Source of the DNA: JBBSDV01 sp038240335
GTDB taxonomy: Bacteria > Chloroflexota > Dehalococcoidia > DSTF01 > JACRBR01
Assembly (NCBI GenBank): GCA_038240335.1
Contig: JBBSDV010000020.1
Coordinates: 1-24,123 of the forward strand
Direction: 5' to 3'
Length of the DNA: 24,123 bases
Shown here piece after piece: positions 1 to 8,554 of this stretch (position 1 is its first letter; every line of letters starts with the position of its first letter). The notes below the pieces were generated by a model. It did not search any database. It had not been told where the DNA came from and worked only from the letters and a program-made list of their open reading frames with translations. Both the position numbers and the translations under genes were made by a program.

Positions 1-81
1 CCCACCGCCGCCGAGGCCGCTGCTCGCGCCACGATTGTCGATGAGGTCGCCGCTGCGGCGGCCGGGAAGCGAAATCTTCAC
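1..81 (-). CDS. N-terminus of putative YpfJ-like neutral zinc metallopeptidase (partial, runs off left edge)
   Basis: Only the first 27 codons are in the window. A GTG start at 81 is preceded by a perfect AAGGAG (positions 88-93) with 6 nt spacing, and the frame stays open to the window edge. The peptide begins MKISLPGRRSGDLIDNRG and then becomes Gly/Ser-rich. The pattern GRR-S-D-x-I-D-N-R-G followed by a glycine-rich linker recalls the N-terminus of the YpfJ/KPN_02809 membrane-anchored neutral zinc metallopeptidases. This is a resemblance over about 20 residues only; the HExxH catalytic region would lie outside the window. The start and strand are better supported than the family name. It is divergent from the sugar oxidoreductase at 362. 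Confidence 0.45.
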   Translation of the reverse strand, partial: MKISLPGRRSGDLIDNRGASSGLGGGG

Positions 82-361
82 GCTCGACTCCTTCTGTGCG
101 CGGACAGCGCGCGATCGTTGGAAGCATACGTGCGGCATATAGCAGTAGGAGTAAAGCACGCGGCGCCGACCCTATGGCGCGCATAACAGCCCGAGTGCTC
201 TCCGGACCCCCATCTCCGCGTCCATTTCCGTCATTTCCCGACTTCCGGCTTCTCACTCCACCTCCCACGTCCCAGTTCCCACGTCCGACTTCTCGCCTCC
301 CGTCTCCCAGTTCCCGCTTCCCAACTTCCAGCCCGCCGCTTCCGCCGACTACACTGCCGCC
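82..361. other. Divergent intergenic region with polypyrimidine tract
   Basis: No gene is supported here. From about 208 to 345 the plus strand is strongly pyrimidine-rich and built from loosely repeated units such as TTCCCACGTCC, ACTTCT and TCTCCCAGTTCCC. It ends just upstream of the -10-like TACACT at 350-355. Tracts of the same flavour lie upstream of three other genes in the window (near 7690-7742, 8480-8520 and 11085-11130), always pyrimidine-rich on the strand of the downstream gene. Confidence 0.6.
350..355 (+). promoter_or_regulatory. -10-like box (TACACT) for probable leaderless start
   Basis: TACACT lies 6 nt before the ATG at 362 and there is no Shine-Dalgarno sequence. The expected transcription start would fall on or within a base of the ATG, giving a leaderless mRNA. 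No convincing -35 is visible in the polypyrimidine tract. The same arrangement recurs at 4041-4046, 8542-8547 and 14319-14324. Confidence 0.5.
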
Positions 362-1390
362 ATGGCCAAGATTCCTCTGCGCGCCGCGGTCATCGGCCTC
401 GGGGCGATGGGCGCGAACCACGCGCGCGTATACGCCGAGATCGATGGCGTCGCGCTCGCGGCGGTGTGCGACGTCGATCCGGCGCGTGCCGCCGCTGCCG
501 CGAATGGCGCGACGCCGTACACGGATCATCTACGCATGCTCGAGCGCGAGCGTATCGACCTCGTCACAATCGCAGTGCCGACGCGAGCGCACCTCGCCGT
601 GGCCGCCGACGCGATCCATCACGGCATACCGCTGCTGATCGAGAAGCCGCTCGCCGCGACGCTCGCCGAGGGTGAGCGCGTGCGCGATCTCGCGGAAGCA
701 TGCGGCGTGCGCCTCACTGTGGGCCACGTCGAGCGCTTTAATCCGGCCGTGCTCGAGCTTAAGCGGAGACTCGATGCCGGCGAGCTTGGTCGCGTGTTCC
801 AGATCCACGCGCGCCGCGTCGGACCCTTCCCGGAGCGCGTGCGCGATGTCGGCGTCGTGCTCGATCTCGCGCCGCATGACATCGACGTCATGCGATTTCT
901 TCTCGGCAGCGAGGTCGTGCGCGTGCAGGCGGAGACCGAGCAGCGCATCAATACCGATCATGAGGACATGCTCGTCGGCACCCTGCGGTTCGCGAACGGC
1001 GTCGTCGGCGTCCTCGACATCAACTGGCTGACGCCGACGAAGATCCGCGAACTCTCCGTGCTCGGTGAGCGTGGCCTGTTCGTCGTCGATTACCTGGCGC
1101 GCGAACTCACCTTCTTCGAGAACGCGCACGCGAGCCGCGCACCGGGAGACTGGGCAGCGCATCACCTGAAGGGCGTCAGCGAAGGCGCCGTGCATCGCAT
1201 TTCCATCGAGAAGCGCGAACCGCTCCGGGTCGAGCTCGAGGCCTTTGTGCGCGCCGTCCGCGACGAAGCCGGCGTCGCGGTGACGGCCGCCGACGGCCTC
1301 GCGGCGATGGCCGCTGCTGTGGCGCTCGTGCGTTCAGCCGAGACCGGCGCGACCATCACGCTGCCTCCCGTCGCCGTGGCGATGCGATGA
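362..1390 (+). CDS. Gfo/Idh/MocA-family oxidoreductase, probable UDP-sugar 3-dehydrogenase
   Basis: A 342-residue NAD(P)-dependent oxidoreductase. The N-terminal Rossmann fold has GLGAMG at residues 12-17. The family signature EKP (residues 94-96, Lys95 catalytic) and the H-D-I-D motif (His172) of the C-terminal alpha/beta domain are present. GHVERFNPA and ARRVGPFPERVRDVGVV are typical of the Gfo/Idh branch annotated as UDP-N-acetylglucosamine 3-dehydrogenase (GnnA/WlbA-like). The next gene, 37 nt downstream on the same strand, is a nucleotide-sugar 6-dehydrogenase, so the two probably act in turn on a UDP-HexNAc for surface polysaccharide. The ATG at 362 is chosen because the Rossmann strand begins a few residues later and a TACACT box sits 6 nt upstream. 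The exact sugar substrate is an inference. Confidence 0.85.
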   Translation: MAKIPLRAAVIGLGAMGANHARVYAEIDGVALAAVCDVDPARAAAAANGATPYTDHLRMLERERIDLVTIAVPTRAHLAVAADAIHHGIPLLIEKPLAATLAEGERVRDLAEACGVRLTVGHVERFNPAVLELKRRLDAGELGRVFQIHARRVGPFPERVRDVGVVLDLAPHDIDVMRFLLGSEVVRVQAETEQRINTDHEDMLVGTLRFANGVVGVLDINWLTPTKIRELSVLGERGLFVVDYLARELTFFENAHASRAPGDWAAHHLKGVSEGAVHRISIEKREPLRVELEAFVRAVRDEAGVAVTAADGLAAMAAAVALVRSAETGATITLPPVAVAMR

Positions 1391-1427
1391 CCATGCCCGC
1401 GTCATTGCCTCATCCAACGGCCCACGC

Positions 1428-2771
1428 ATGAACGTCGCAATCGTCGGCCTCGGCAAGATCGGTGTCCCGCTCGCCGTCCAGTTTGCGTCGAAGGGCGCGC
1501 GCGTCGCCGGCTACGACGTGAGCGCGAAGCGGGTCGACGAGATCAACAGCCGCCACAATCCGATCAGCGGAGAACCGGGTCTCGATGAAGCGATATCCGG
1601 CCTCGTCGCCAACGGTGCCCTTCGAGCGACGACAGATCCGTGCGATGCGGTGGCTGCCGGCGACGTCGTGGTGCTGATTGTCCCCGTTGACATCGACGAG
1701 AAGCAGCGTCCCGACTTCGCGATGCTCGACGCGGCGGTCGCTGCCGTTGCGCCGCATTTGCGCCGCGGTGTGCTCGTGCTCGTTGAGACAACGGTGCCCG
1801 TGGGCACCACGCGGCATCACGTCGGCGGCCAGATCGCGGCAGCGACCGGCATGACGGCAGGCGCCGATTTCTCGTTGGCGTTCAGTCCGGAGCGCGTGTC
1901 ATCGGGCAGCGTGCTCCGCGACTTGCAGACGTACCCGAAGATCGTTGGCGGCATCGACCAGCACAGCGGGGAGCTGGCCGCGACGTTCTACCGCTCGATG
2001 CTCGGGGCGGAGATCACGCTGGTCCGCGATGCGGAGACGGCCGAGTTCACCAAGCTCATCGAGACGACGTACCGCGACGTGAACATCGCTCTCGCAAACG
2101 AGTTCGCGCGCATTGCCGACGGCGTCGGCGTCGATGCGCTGCAGGCAATCGCCGCCGCGAACACGCAACCGTACTCACACATCCATGCTCCCGGGCCGGG
2201 CGTCGGCGGCCACTGCATTCCCGTATATCCGCACTTCCTCGGCGCACCAGAGCTGCCGCAATCGCTGGTCGTCGACACAGGGCTCATTCTGGAGGCGCGA
2301 CGGATCAATGACGGCATGGCGCAGTACGCCGCGAGCCGCCTCGCCGCGACATTCGCCGCCGATGCTGAAATCGCCGCCAACAGATCGCCAAGCTCCGCCC
2401 TGACGGACCGGCAACGTCCGCTCGCCGGGACGACGGTGCTCATCCTCGGCCTCGCGTATCGTGCGGGAGTGAAGGAATCGCGGCACTCGAGCGCACTCGC
2501 GCTCGCCTCGGCGCTCCGAGATGCGGGTGCGCGCGTGCTTGTCGACGATCCTTTGTACAGCGATACCGAGATCGCCGCCCACGGCCTCGAGCCTGCGCCC
2601 GCCCTACCGTTCGCCTGCGACGCGATCGTCGTGCAGGCGTGGCACGAACAGTACCGCACGCTCGATTTCGCGAGCTTCCGCGGCCTGCGAGCGATCCTCG
2701 ATCCCCGCGCCGCCCTCGATCCGACTGCGATCCGGAAGGTGGGGATCAACTATGTCGGTGTCGGCCGATAG
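1428..2771 (+). CDS. Nucleotide-sugar dehydrogenase (UDP-GlcNAc/ManNAc/Glc 6-dehydrogenase family)
   Basis: A 447-residue cytoplasmic enzyme of the UDP-glucose/GDP-mannose dehydrogenase superfamily, which oxidises the C6 hydroxyl of a UDP-sugar to a carboxylate in two NAD-dependent steps. The N-terminal Rossmann motif GLGKIG is at residues 7-12, with Asp30 at the end of beta-2. The central domain carries EFTKLIET (Lys209) and RDVNIALANE. The catalytic cysteine is Cys263 in GVGGHCIPVYPHF. The C-terminal UDP-binding domain begins around LAGTTVLILGLAYRAGVKESR. The length and the GHCIPVYP motif match WecC/TviB/WbpA-like HexNAc dehydrogenases better than short UDP-glucose dehydrogenases. No Shine-Dalgarno precedes the ATG, and it lies 37 nt after the Gfo/Idh gene, so co-transcription is likely. 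Substrate choice cannot be read from sequence alone. Confidence 0.9.
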   Translation: MNVAIVGLGKIGVPLAVQFASKGARVAGYDVSAKRVDEINSRHNPISGEPGLDEAISGLVANGALRATTDPCDAVAAGDVVVLIVPVDIDEKQRPDFAMLDAAVAAVAPHLRRGVLVLVETTVPVGTTRHHVGGQIAAATGMTAGADFSLAFSPERVSSGSVLRDLQTYPKIVGGIDQHSGELAATFYRSMLGAEITLVRDAETAEFTKLIETTYRDVNIALANEFARIADGVGVDALQAIAAANTQPYSHIHAPGPGVGGHCIPVYPHFLGAPELPQSLVVDTGLILEARRINDGMAQYAASRLAATFAADAEIAANRSPSSALTDRQRPLAGTTVLILGLAYRAGVKESRHSSALALASALRDAGARVLVDDPLYSDTEIAAHGLEPAPALPFACDAIVVQAWHEQYRTLDFASFRGLRAILDPRAALDPTAIRKVGINYVGVGR

Positions 2772-2828
2772 CGCCGACCGCACCAACCTCCACATCGGTT
2801 GGGCCGCAGACTCGCGTTAAGCTCGAGC

Positions 2829-4034
2829 TCAGCGAACCGCCGGGGCCAACGCGCGGATGCGTTCGACGGCGCGGGGCAGGACGTCGAGCACATAGTCGAT
2901 GTCGGCGTCCGTGTTACCGGTGCCAAGCGTGAGGCGTAGGCTGCCGCGCCGGTACTCCTCCGGCACGCCCATCGCGACGAGCACATGCGACGGCTCGAGT
3001 GATGCGGTCGTACACGCGGAACCGCTGCTCGCCGCGATGCCCTGCAGATCGAGCTGCAGCAGCACGGCTTCGCCCTCGAGATGCTTGAACGCGAAGCTGG
3101 CGCTGTTCGGCAACCGGCGCGCGCGGTCGAGCGGCCCCGTGACGATCGCGTCGGGAATCCGGCGCGGGACCTCGTCGAGCAGCCGATCTCGCAGCGCGGC
3201 GACGTGCGCGTTCCGTGCGTCACGTTCATCGTGCGCGAGCCGCAACGCTGTGGCGAGACCGACGGCTCCCGCGACGTTCTCCGTCCCGGCCCGCCGGTTG
3301 CGTTCCTGCGAGCCGCCCAGTGTCTGCGGCACGAATGGCGTGCGCCCCCGCACGTAGAGCGCGCCGACCCCCTTCGGCCCATAGATCTTGTGCGCTGCGA
3401 TCGAGAGCAGGTCGACGCCGAGTGCGTCGACATCGATATCGAGCGAGCCGGCTGCCTGTACGGCGTCCGTGTGGAATGCGATGCGCGGATTGTGCGCCTT
3501 GACGGCGCGCGCGATCTCAGCGATCGGCTGGACCGCGCCGATCTCGTTGTTCGCGTACATCACGCTAACGAGCACTGTCTCGTCGCAAAGCGCTGCCGAG
3601 AGCGCGCCCATGTCAACCACGCCCTCGCTATCGACGGGGAGGTAGGTGACGCGCACGGTTTCCCGCTCCAGCGCCTCGCACTCATAGAGCACGGCGTGAT
3701 GCTCAATCGCCGTCGTGATGACGTGCGGAGGCGGTGCCGCGATGGCGCCCGCATGCAGGCGTTGTTGTGCGGCCGCCACGACGCTGCGGAGCGCGAGGTT
3801 ATCGGCCTCCGTGCCGCCGCTCGTAAAGACGACTTCGTTCGGCTTGCATTCGAGCACGTCCGCGACCGAGCGACGCGCGTCATCGAGCCCCTTGCGCGCC
3901 TCGCGCGCCTCGGCATAAATGCTCGACGCGTTCCCCCATGCGCTCGTCAGGTACGGAAGCATCGCCGAAACCACGCGCGGATCGGTCGGCGTCGTCGCCG
4001 CGTGATCCAGATAGATTCGGCGTCCGGAGATCAT
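2829..4034 (-). CDS. Cysteine desulfurase (NifS/IscS family)
   Basis: A 401-residue PLP enzyme that removes sulfur from L-cysteine as an enzyme-bound persulfide for Fe-S clusters and thio-cofactors. The N-terminus YLDHAATTP is characteristic. TSGGTEADNLA (residues 71-81), FHTDAVQ (188-193) and SIAAHKIYGPKGVG with PLP lysine Lys216 follow. The persulfide cysteine Cys341 is in the SSGSACTTAS loop, of the class I NifS/IscS type. A small Ala/Pro-rich insertion lies around residues 87-104. The ATG at 4034 has a TATCAT box 6 nt upstream and no real ribosome site, suggesting a leaderless mRNA. It converges with the sugar dehydrogenase (57-nt gap). No IscU or SufU scaffold gene is adjacent, so iscS versus nifS naming is left open. 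Confidence 0.93.
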   Translation of the reverse strand: MISGRRIYLDHAATTPTDPRVVSAMLPYLTSAWGNASSIYAEAREARKGLDDARRSVADVLECKPNEVVFTSGGTEADNLALRSVVAAAQQRLHAGAIAAPPPHVITTAIEHHAVLYECEALERETVRVTYLPVDSEGVVDMGALSAALCDETVLVSVMYANNEIGAVQPIAEIARAVKAHNPRIAFHTDAVQAAGSLDIDVDALGVDLLSIAAHKIYGPKGVGALYVRGRTPFVPQTLGGSQERNRRAGTENVAGAVGLATALRLAHDERDARNAHVAALRDRLLDEVPRRIPDAIVTGPLDRARRLPNSASFAFKHLEGEAVLLQLDLQGIAASSGSACTTASLEPSHVLVAMGVPEEYRRGSLRLTLGTGNTDADIDYVLDVLPRAVERIRALAPAVR

Positions 4035-4040
4035 GCCTCT

Positions 4041-4046
4041 ATGATA
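4041..4046 (-). promoter_or_regulatory. -10-like box (TATCAT) for probable leaderless cysteine desulfurase mRNA
   Basis: Read on the minus strand, TATCAT is followed by AGAGGC and the ATG of the cysteine desulfurase, a 6-nt gap. AGAGGC touches the start codon, too close to act as a ribosome site. Confidence 0.5.
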
Positions 4047-4194
4047 ATCGCTCGCGACGCCCGCGACTGCGCCAACTCCTGCGTGTTTCTCCCGCGCGCT
4101 CTATGCCAAGCTCTGGGCGACGGGAAGGACGCACCGTGCGATTGGCCGCGGAAATGCAGGGTGGTTGCTCCGGGCCGCTCGCTCAGTCATCACG

Positions 4195-4860
4195 CTAGAG
4201 CTTGGCCGCGAGGTCGCTCCGCTTGCGGTCGTACTCCTCGTCGGAGATCAGTTGCTCGTCGTGAAGACGCTTGAGCTCACGCATCTGCTCGGCGATGTCC
4301 GTGACCCTCGGCGCCGCTATCGGCTGCGAGGCGGGGAGGAGCGTCGGCGCTTGATACAGCGCGGCGGCGTTAGGAACGTTCACCATCGAGTCTGGGAGAC
4401 CGCGCGGGGCAAAGACCGGCACCGTCTTGACGATCTTGTCGTGAAGCGCCTGACGATTCGGGTCGACCAGCACCCAGATGGCATCCACGAGACTGCCGAA
4501 GGGGACAATGCCGGCGACGATAATCTTCAATACGACGTCGCGCACCCAGACCTCGCCGGCGCCGACGGCACGCCCAGTTTCAATATTGATGATGTACACG
4601 CTCGTCAGCGTTTTGGCCGGCGATTGCGCCTTCTGTGCTGTGAATATCAGCCAGATGAACCACCCGACGAAGAGCGTCACTATGAACAGCACGCTCTCGA
4701 GCAGCCACGATCCGAAGAATCGCCGCGTAAACGTCACGCGCTCGACCGTCTGCGACCCGTCGCGCAGGTAGAGGTTGCAATTCGTGCAGAAAATGCCCAG
4801 AAGCCCGTTCGCGCATCCACAGCGGGGACAAATTTCGACGGCTGGAACTACATTCGTCAT
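4195..4860 (-). CDS. Zinc-ribbon / RDD / SHOCT-domain membrane protein
   Basis: 221 residues in three parts. The first is a zinc ribbon with CPRC (Cys11, Cys14) and CTNC (Cys25, Cys28). The second is an RDD-like membrane domain with a hydrophobic stretch at roughly residues 47-74, a segment rich in Ile/Val around 105-125, and DPNRQALHDKIVKTVPV, the typical RDD end. The last is a C-terminal SHOCT helix pair (MRELKRLHDEQLISDEEYDRKRSDL). RDD proteins are small polytopic membrane proteins, some linked to Na+/H+ exchange; SHOCT is an oligomerisation element. The function here is unknown. An in-frame TTG at 4872 would add four residues, but a GGAGG (4866-4870) ends 5 nt before the ATG at 4860, so the ATG is chosen. 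The gene follows no close partner; the pseudogene upstream on the same strand ends at 5025. Confidence 0.8.
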   Translation of the reverse strand: MTNVVPAVEICPRCGCANGLLGIFCTNCNLYLRDGSQTVERVTFTRRFFGSWLLESVLFIVTLFVGWFIWLIFTAQKAQSPAKTLTSVYIINIETGRAVGAGEVWVRDVVLKIIVAGIVPFGSLVDAIWVLVDPNRQALHDKIVKTVPVFAPRGLPDSMVNVPNAAALYQAPTLLPASQPIAAPRVTDIAEQMRELKRLHDEQLISDEEYDRKRSDLAAKL

Positions 4861-5024
4861 CGGTGCCTCCAAGGGTTATCGGTGCGCAGCGATTGTAACG
4901 CGTCGTCGCGAGTTCGCAATTTCGGCTCTCGCTAACTGGTTGTCAGAGCGAAGGGGCGGCGTCATGAGGCTCGTCCCCACTTGAAGGACAATCCCGCCAT
5001 ACCCGGTCTTCGCGCGGCCCGCAG

Positions 5025-6312
5025 CTACTTGCGGGATGATTGGATGTTCGAGAGCAGGCCGTCCAGCCGGCCCTTGTCGGCCAGGAACGACGTCACACCC
5101 TGGAACTCCGCCTGCTGCGTCGCGCCGCCGATCGCGTCGTCGAGGTCGAAGCGAAAGACGTCGGCCTTTGTCAGCTGGTCGGCCAGTTTGCGAGATACGG
5201 GATCCGGGTAGGCGTCGAAGCTCACCTGCTTGTTGACGGAGGTAAAACCGCCCCGCTGCACCCAGATCTTTTGGGCGTCGGCGCTGACGATATGCATCAG
5301 GAAGGAGCACGTGCCGGGGTTGTGATTGAAGGCGTACGCGATATTCGCGCCGCCCGTCACCTGCCACCGGGCCAGGCGAAGAAATCGTAGTCTTCGCCCG
5401 GGGTTGCATTCGGAAACTGCTTCTCGATAAACCCCGCGGCGAAGCCGCCGATGTTCGACATCGCCGCCGCGGCGGGCTTTGGAATGGCGGGTACGTCGCG
5501 TCCATGAACGCTGTTGCGTTGATAGCCGCGCCGTCGCCCTGCGACGTGTAACCGTCAGACAGCGCGATCAGCCCGAACTTGTTCCAGGCGTCCTTCATCT
5601 TGTCATCGGTGAACGTCGCCTTCCCCGACACGACGTCGTCGTAAAAGCTCTCGCCCTCCTGGTTGAGCACAATCTGCTGGATTGTGTCGCTCCCCGGGAC
5701 CCCGACCCGGCACCGGCCTCCTGCCCGATCGACCACGGTGGCCTGCCGTCGCGCTTGATCTGATCCGACAGCGCGATCACGTCGTCGAAGCTCGATCCGG
5801 CATCGGGAACCTTGTAGCCCTTCTGCTGGAAGAACTTCGGGTTGTACCAGATCGTCGCCTTGCTGTCGGCCTTCATGAAGAAGCCGTACAGCTTGCCATC
5901 GACGGTGCCGAGGTCGACGAACGACTTCGGATAGTTGCTCTTGACCGCATTCTCGAGTCCGGGGCTGTCCGAGAGCGGGGAGAGCTTGCCCTCCTTCGCG
6001 AACCGCTGGAACAGGCCGACTTCAGCCGGAATCGCGACGTCCGGTGGGTTGCCGCCTTCAACGCCCGTCGTCAGCAACGCCGTAATGTCCCGCGAGCCGG
6101 AAAACTCCATCGTCCCGCTCCACGGCTGCACCATCGCCTGGAACGACGCCAGTTCCGCATCGCCCCAGATGCCGAGAACACGGACGTTCCCGCCGCTGTC
6201 ACCCGCCGCCGCGGTGCTCGTCTTGTCTTTGCTGCCGCCGCCGCCGCACGCCGCGAACACGAACATCGAGGCAATCGTGGCGCCTGGAATCAATGCGCGA
6301 CCCGTGAATCAT
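5025..6312 (-). pseudogene. Broken sugar ABC-transporter solute-binding lipoprotein
   Basis: A family 1 extracellular solute-binding protein reconstructs across several frames. The N-terminal part has a lipobox (FVFAACGGGG), then VLGIWGDAELASFQAM, NPPDVAIPAEVGLFQ and LYGFFMKADSKATIWYNPKFF. The frame then changes near 5700 into GSDTIQQIVLNQEGESFYDD, near 5480 into KPAAAAMSNIGGFAAGF, and near 5368 into QVTGGANIAYAFNHNPGTC, running to the stop at 5025. Each change is consistent with one missing base; three deletions restore the original frame. The natural ATG at 6310-6312 (MIHGSR) is also out of frame with the lipobox, unless translation begins at the TTG at 6293. No permease or ATPase genes are adjacent, so it is an orphan. 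The rest of the codons look intact, so the damage is either recent or a local consensus error. Confidence 0.85.
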
Positions 6313-6361
6313 GGTGTCCGTCCGTTCACCGCGTCTGAGAAAACGCCTCGGAGTCTCGGAG

Positions 6362-7579
6362 CTATGCGGCAATCGCCGCGGACAGACGGGCCGCGACCGT
6401 GTCGAGGAATTGCTCGGTCGTGAGCCACGGAGCGTCGGGGCCGATGAGCAGCGCGAGGTCCTTCGTCATCGCCCCGGACTCCACTGTGTCGACGCAGGTC
6501 TTCTCGAGCGTGCGCGCGAAGGCGACGACATCGGGCGTCGCATCGAACTCGCCGCGGTAGCCAAGCGCGCGCGTCCACGCGAAGATCGATGCGATCGGAT
6601 TCGTCGACGTCGGCTTGCCCTGCTGGTGCTGTCGATAGTGTCGCGTCACCGTGCCGTGCGCCGCCTCCGCCTCGACGGTCTTGCCGTCGGGACTCAGCAG
6701 CACCGACGTCATCAATCCAAGCGAGCCGAACCCCTGAGCGATGCTGTCCGATTGCACGTCACCATCGTAGTTCTTAGCCGCCCACACGAAATCGCCCGGC
6801 GACTTCAGCGCGAACGCGACCATGTCGTCGATGAGGCGGTGCTCGTACACGAGGCCTGCGGCGGAGAATCGCGTAGCGAACTCAGCGTCGAACACCTCTT
6901 GGAAGAGGTCCTTGAAGCGGCCGTCGTAGGCCTTGAGAATCGTGTTTTTCGTCGAGAGATAGACGGGGTAGCCGCGCTGCAATCCGAACGCGAGACACGA
7001 CCGCGCGAAGCCGCGGATCGACTCATCGAGGTTGTACATCGCCAGCGCGACGCCGCCGCCCTGGAACTCGAACACCTTGCGCGTCACGGGCGCGCCGCCA
7101 TCGCTCGGGGCGAATGTGATCGTCAGCTCTCCCGGGCCCGGCACGACGAAGTCGGTCGCGCGGTATTGATCGCCGAACGCGTGACGCGCGATGATGATCG
7201 GCCGCGTCCAGCCCGGCACGAGCCGCGGCACGTTCTTGCAGACGATCGGCTCGCGGAAGACGGTGCCGTCGAGAATGTTGCGGATCGTGCCGTTCGGCGA
7301 CTTCCACATCTGCTTGAGGCCGAACTCTGCGACGCGCGCTTCGTCCGGCGTAATCGTCGCGCACTTCACGCCGACACCGTACTGCTTGATCGCCATTGCC
7401 GAGTCAACGGTCACCTGGTCGTCCGTGGCGTCGCGATGCTCGATGCCCAGGTCGAAGTACTTGAGGTCGATGTCGAGGTACGGCAGGATCAGCTGTTCCT
7501 TGATCATCGCCCAGATCACGCGCGTCATCTCATCGCCATCAAGCTCGACGACGGGCGTGCGTACGGAGATCTTTGGCAT
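6362..7579 (-). CDS. icd: Isocitrate dehydrogenase, NADP-dependent (eukaryote-like type)
   Basis: A 405-residue TCA-cycle enzyme converting isocitrate to 2-oxoglutarate and CO2. The start MPKISVRTPVVELDGDEMTRVIW is the classic N-terminus of the homodimeric, eukaryote-like NADP-IDH subfamily. Substrate-binding KSPNGTIRNILDGTVFREPI, metal-binding NYDGDVQSDSIAQGFGSLG and cofactor-loop EAAHGTVTRHYRQHQQG are all present, and the length is normal for the family. The HGTVTRHYR context fits NADP preference. The ATG at 7579 is preferred over an in-frame GTG at 7633, because the latter would add an Arg/Ala/Pro-rich tail absent from the family. There is only a weak AGG upstream and no clear promoter. 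The decayed ABC binding-protein gene begins 49 nt downstream on the same strand. Confidence 0.95.
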   Translation of the reverse strand: MPKISVRTPVVELDGDEMTRVIWAMIKEQLILPYLDIDLKYFDLGIEHRDATDDQVTVDSAMAIKQYGVGVKCATITPDEARVAEFGLKQMWKSPNGTIRNILDGTVFREPIVCKNVPRLVPGWTRPIIIARHAFGDQYRATDFVVPGPGELTITFAPSDGGAPVTRKVFEFQGGGVALAMYNLDESIRGFARSCLAFGLQRGYPVYLSTKNTILKAYDGRFKDLFQEVFDAEFATRFSAAGLVYEHRLIDDMVAFALKSPGDFVWAAKNYDGDVQSDSIAQGFGSLGLMTSVLLSPDGKTVEAEAAHGTVTRHYRQHQQGKPTSTNPIASIFAWTRALGYRGEFDATPDVVAFARTLEKTCVDTVESGAMTKDLALLIGPDAPWLTTEQFLDTVAARLSAAIAA

Positions 7580-8013
7580 CGTTTGAACCTGCGTCTCTTG
7601 GGGCTGCCGAGCGCGCGCGCGGCACGCGGGCACGATAGCAGATGAGACGCGGCAAGCGGGACGCGATCGAGGTTGAGAGTCGGAGGCCGGAAGTCGCGGT
7701 CGGGCGAAGGGTGGAAGGTGGGAAGTGGGAAGTGGGAAGTGAGTGAGCGTCGGACTCGGACGCCGATACGGAGATCGAGGAGAGGTTAAGCCGACGGGCG
7801 CGCCATGGCGGGCAAATGGAGTCTAATGACGTGTGGGAACACATGATCGACTTGCTGCGGCCGCGAGACGGCGCGCCGCCATCGACAATGTATTTCTCTC
7901 GATCCTCATCGCTTGTAACAAGCAGGAAATGGATCGCCCCACCGAACGCGCGAACAGCATTCGATGGGGCTCTTCCATACACGTGGGACCCTGCCAGAAC
8001 GCGAACGCGAACG
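7580..8013. other. Intergenic region with purine/pyrimidine repeat tract, no gene
   Basis: I find no supported gene in these 434 nt. Reading frames on both strands are Arg/Ser/Pro-rich and lack domain-like sequence. The only structure is the GTGGGAA tandem at 7718-7738 within a purine-rich stretch (about 7680-7745), and a short GAACGC tandem (about 7998-8013) abutting the GYD gene stop. Confidence 0.6.
7718..7738 (-). repeat. Three perfect tandem GTGGGAA heptamers (TTCCCAC on minus strand)
   Basis: Positions 7718-7724, 7725-7731 and 7732-7738 are identical heptamers, with degenerate copies on both sides (GGTGGAAG, GTGAGTGAG). On the minus strand the tract is polypyrimidine and lies about 140 nt upstream of the isocitrate dehydrogenase start. 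Related TTCCCAC and ACTTCC units occur upstream of the genes at 362, 8555 and 11002. Confidence 0.85.
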
Positions 8014-8334
8014 CTACGTGCCCGGTGCGCGGTAAGCGGGGCTCTTCTTGGCTGCCTGGTCGAGTTCTGCGGGCGTCATGAGAACGGTCGTCCTGATATT
8101 TACCGCGCCGGTTGCCGCAATCGTCAGCGCCACGGCTGCCGCCGTTGCGTTGTCCGGCATATCCACGATCACGTACGCATCTCTCTTTCCGAACGCGTAG
8201 TAGAAGCTGTCGACCTTCCCGCCAACGGAACTGAGCAGCTTGTCTACGGCGGCGCTTCGCGACGTGCCACCTTCTTTCAGCAACCCTTTGACTCCGTCGC
8301 CGACATAGTTCGCCTCGATAAGAAACTTGGCCAT
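8014..8334 (-). CDS. GYD-domain protein
   Basis: A 106-residue protein matching the small GYD family from end to end: MAKFLIEANYVGDGVKGLL, then EGGTSRSAAVDKLLSSVGGKVDSFYYAFGKRDAYVIVDMPD, and a C-terminal helix ending KKSPAYRAPG. The family adopts a ferredoxin-like alpha/beta fold of uncertain function and is common next to stress or metabolic genes. No signal peptide or membrane segment is seen. The start is firm: AAGGAG lies 7 nt before the ATG at 8334. It is divergent from the phosphotriesterase-like gene at 8555 (220-nt spacer) and appears monocistronic. Confidence 0.85.
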   Translation of the reverse strand: MAKFLIEANYVGDGVKGLLKEGGTSRSAAVDKLLSSVGGKVDSFYYAFGKRDAYVIVDMPDNATAAAVALTIAATGAVNIRTTVLMTPAELDQAAKKSPAYRAPGT

Positions 8335-8541
8335 TGCGTATCTCCTTTCGGCTGCCCCGAACGCCGACTGTCGTGGGCAAAACGAAGCTTACGGGCTGCT
8401 CGCCGCGGGAGCCAGTGTTGTGTGATGCCGACCGTAGCAAGTGGCCGATTCGATGCCCTATACTGCCCGCCCGCACAATCTATTCTTCTCTCTTCTCTCC
8501 ACTCCTACTTCTCACTTCTCAGCGCCCGGCTGCTGCCGCGC

Positions 8542-8547
8542 TATACT
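8542..8547 (+). promoter_or_regulatory. -10-like box (TATACT) for probable leaderless start
   Basis: TATACT is followed by CGGCACC (7 nt) and the ATG at 8555, with no Shine-Dalgarno. A pyrimidine-rich stretch (about 8480-8520) precedes it. No -35 consensus is seen at the usual distance. Confidence 0.55.
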
Positions 8548-8554
8548 CGGCACC

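Noticed and set aside
3081..4274. Long plus-strand open frame (397 codons) opposite the cysteine desulfurase
   Set aside because: Arg/Asp/Val-rich antisense shadow in high-GC DNA; the minus strand carries an intact NifS/IscS protein with all motifs.
6311..7645. Long plus-strand open frame (444 codons) opposite isocitrate dehydrogenase
   Set aside because: Antisense shadow; low-complexity Arg/Leu/Asp composition and no domain, whereas the minus strand has every IDH motif.
7539..7982. Minus-strand open frame (147 codons) upstream of isocitrate dehydrogenase
   Set aside because: It translates the heptamer repeat and an Arg/Ser/Pro-rich stretch and overlaps the icd start; no ribosome site or domain.
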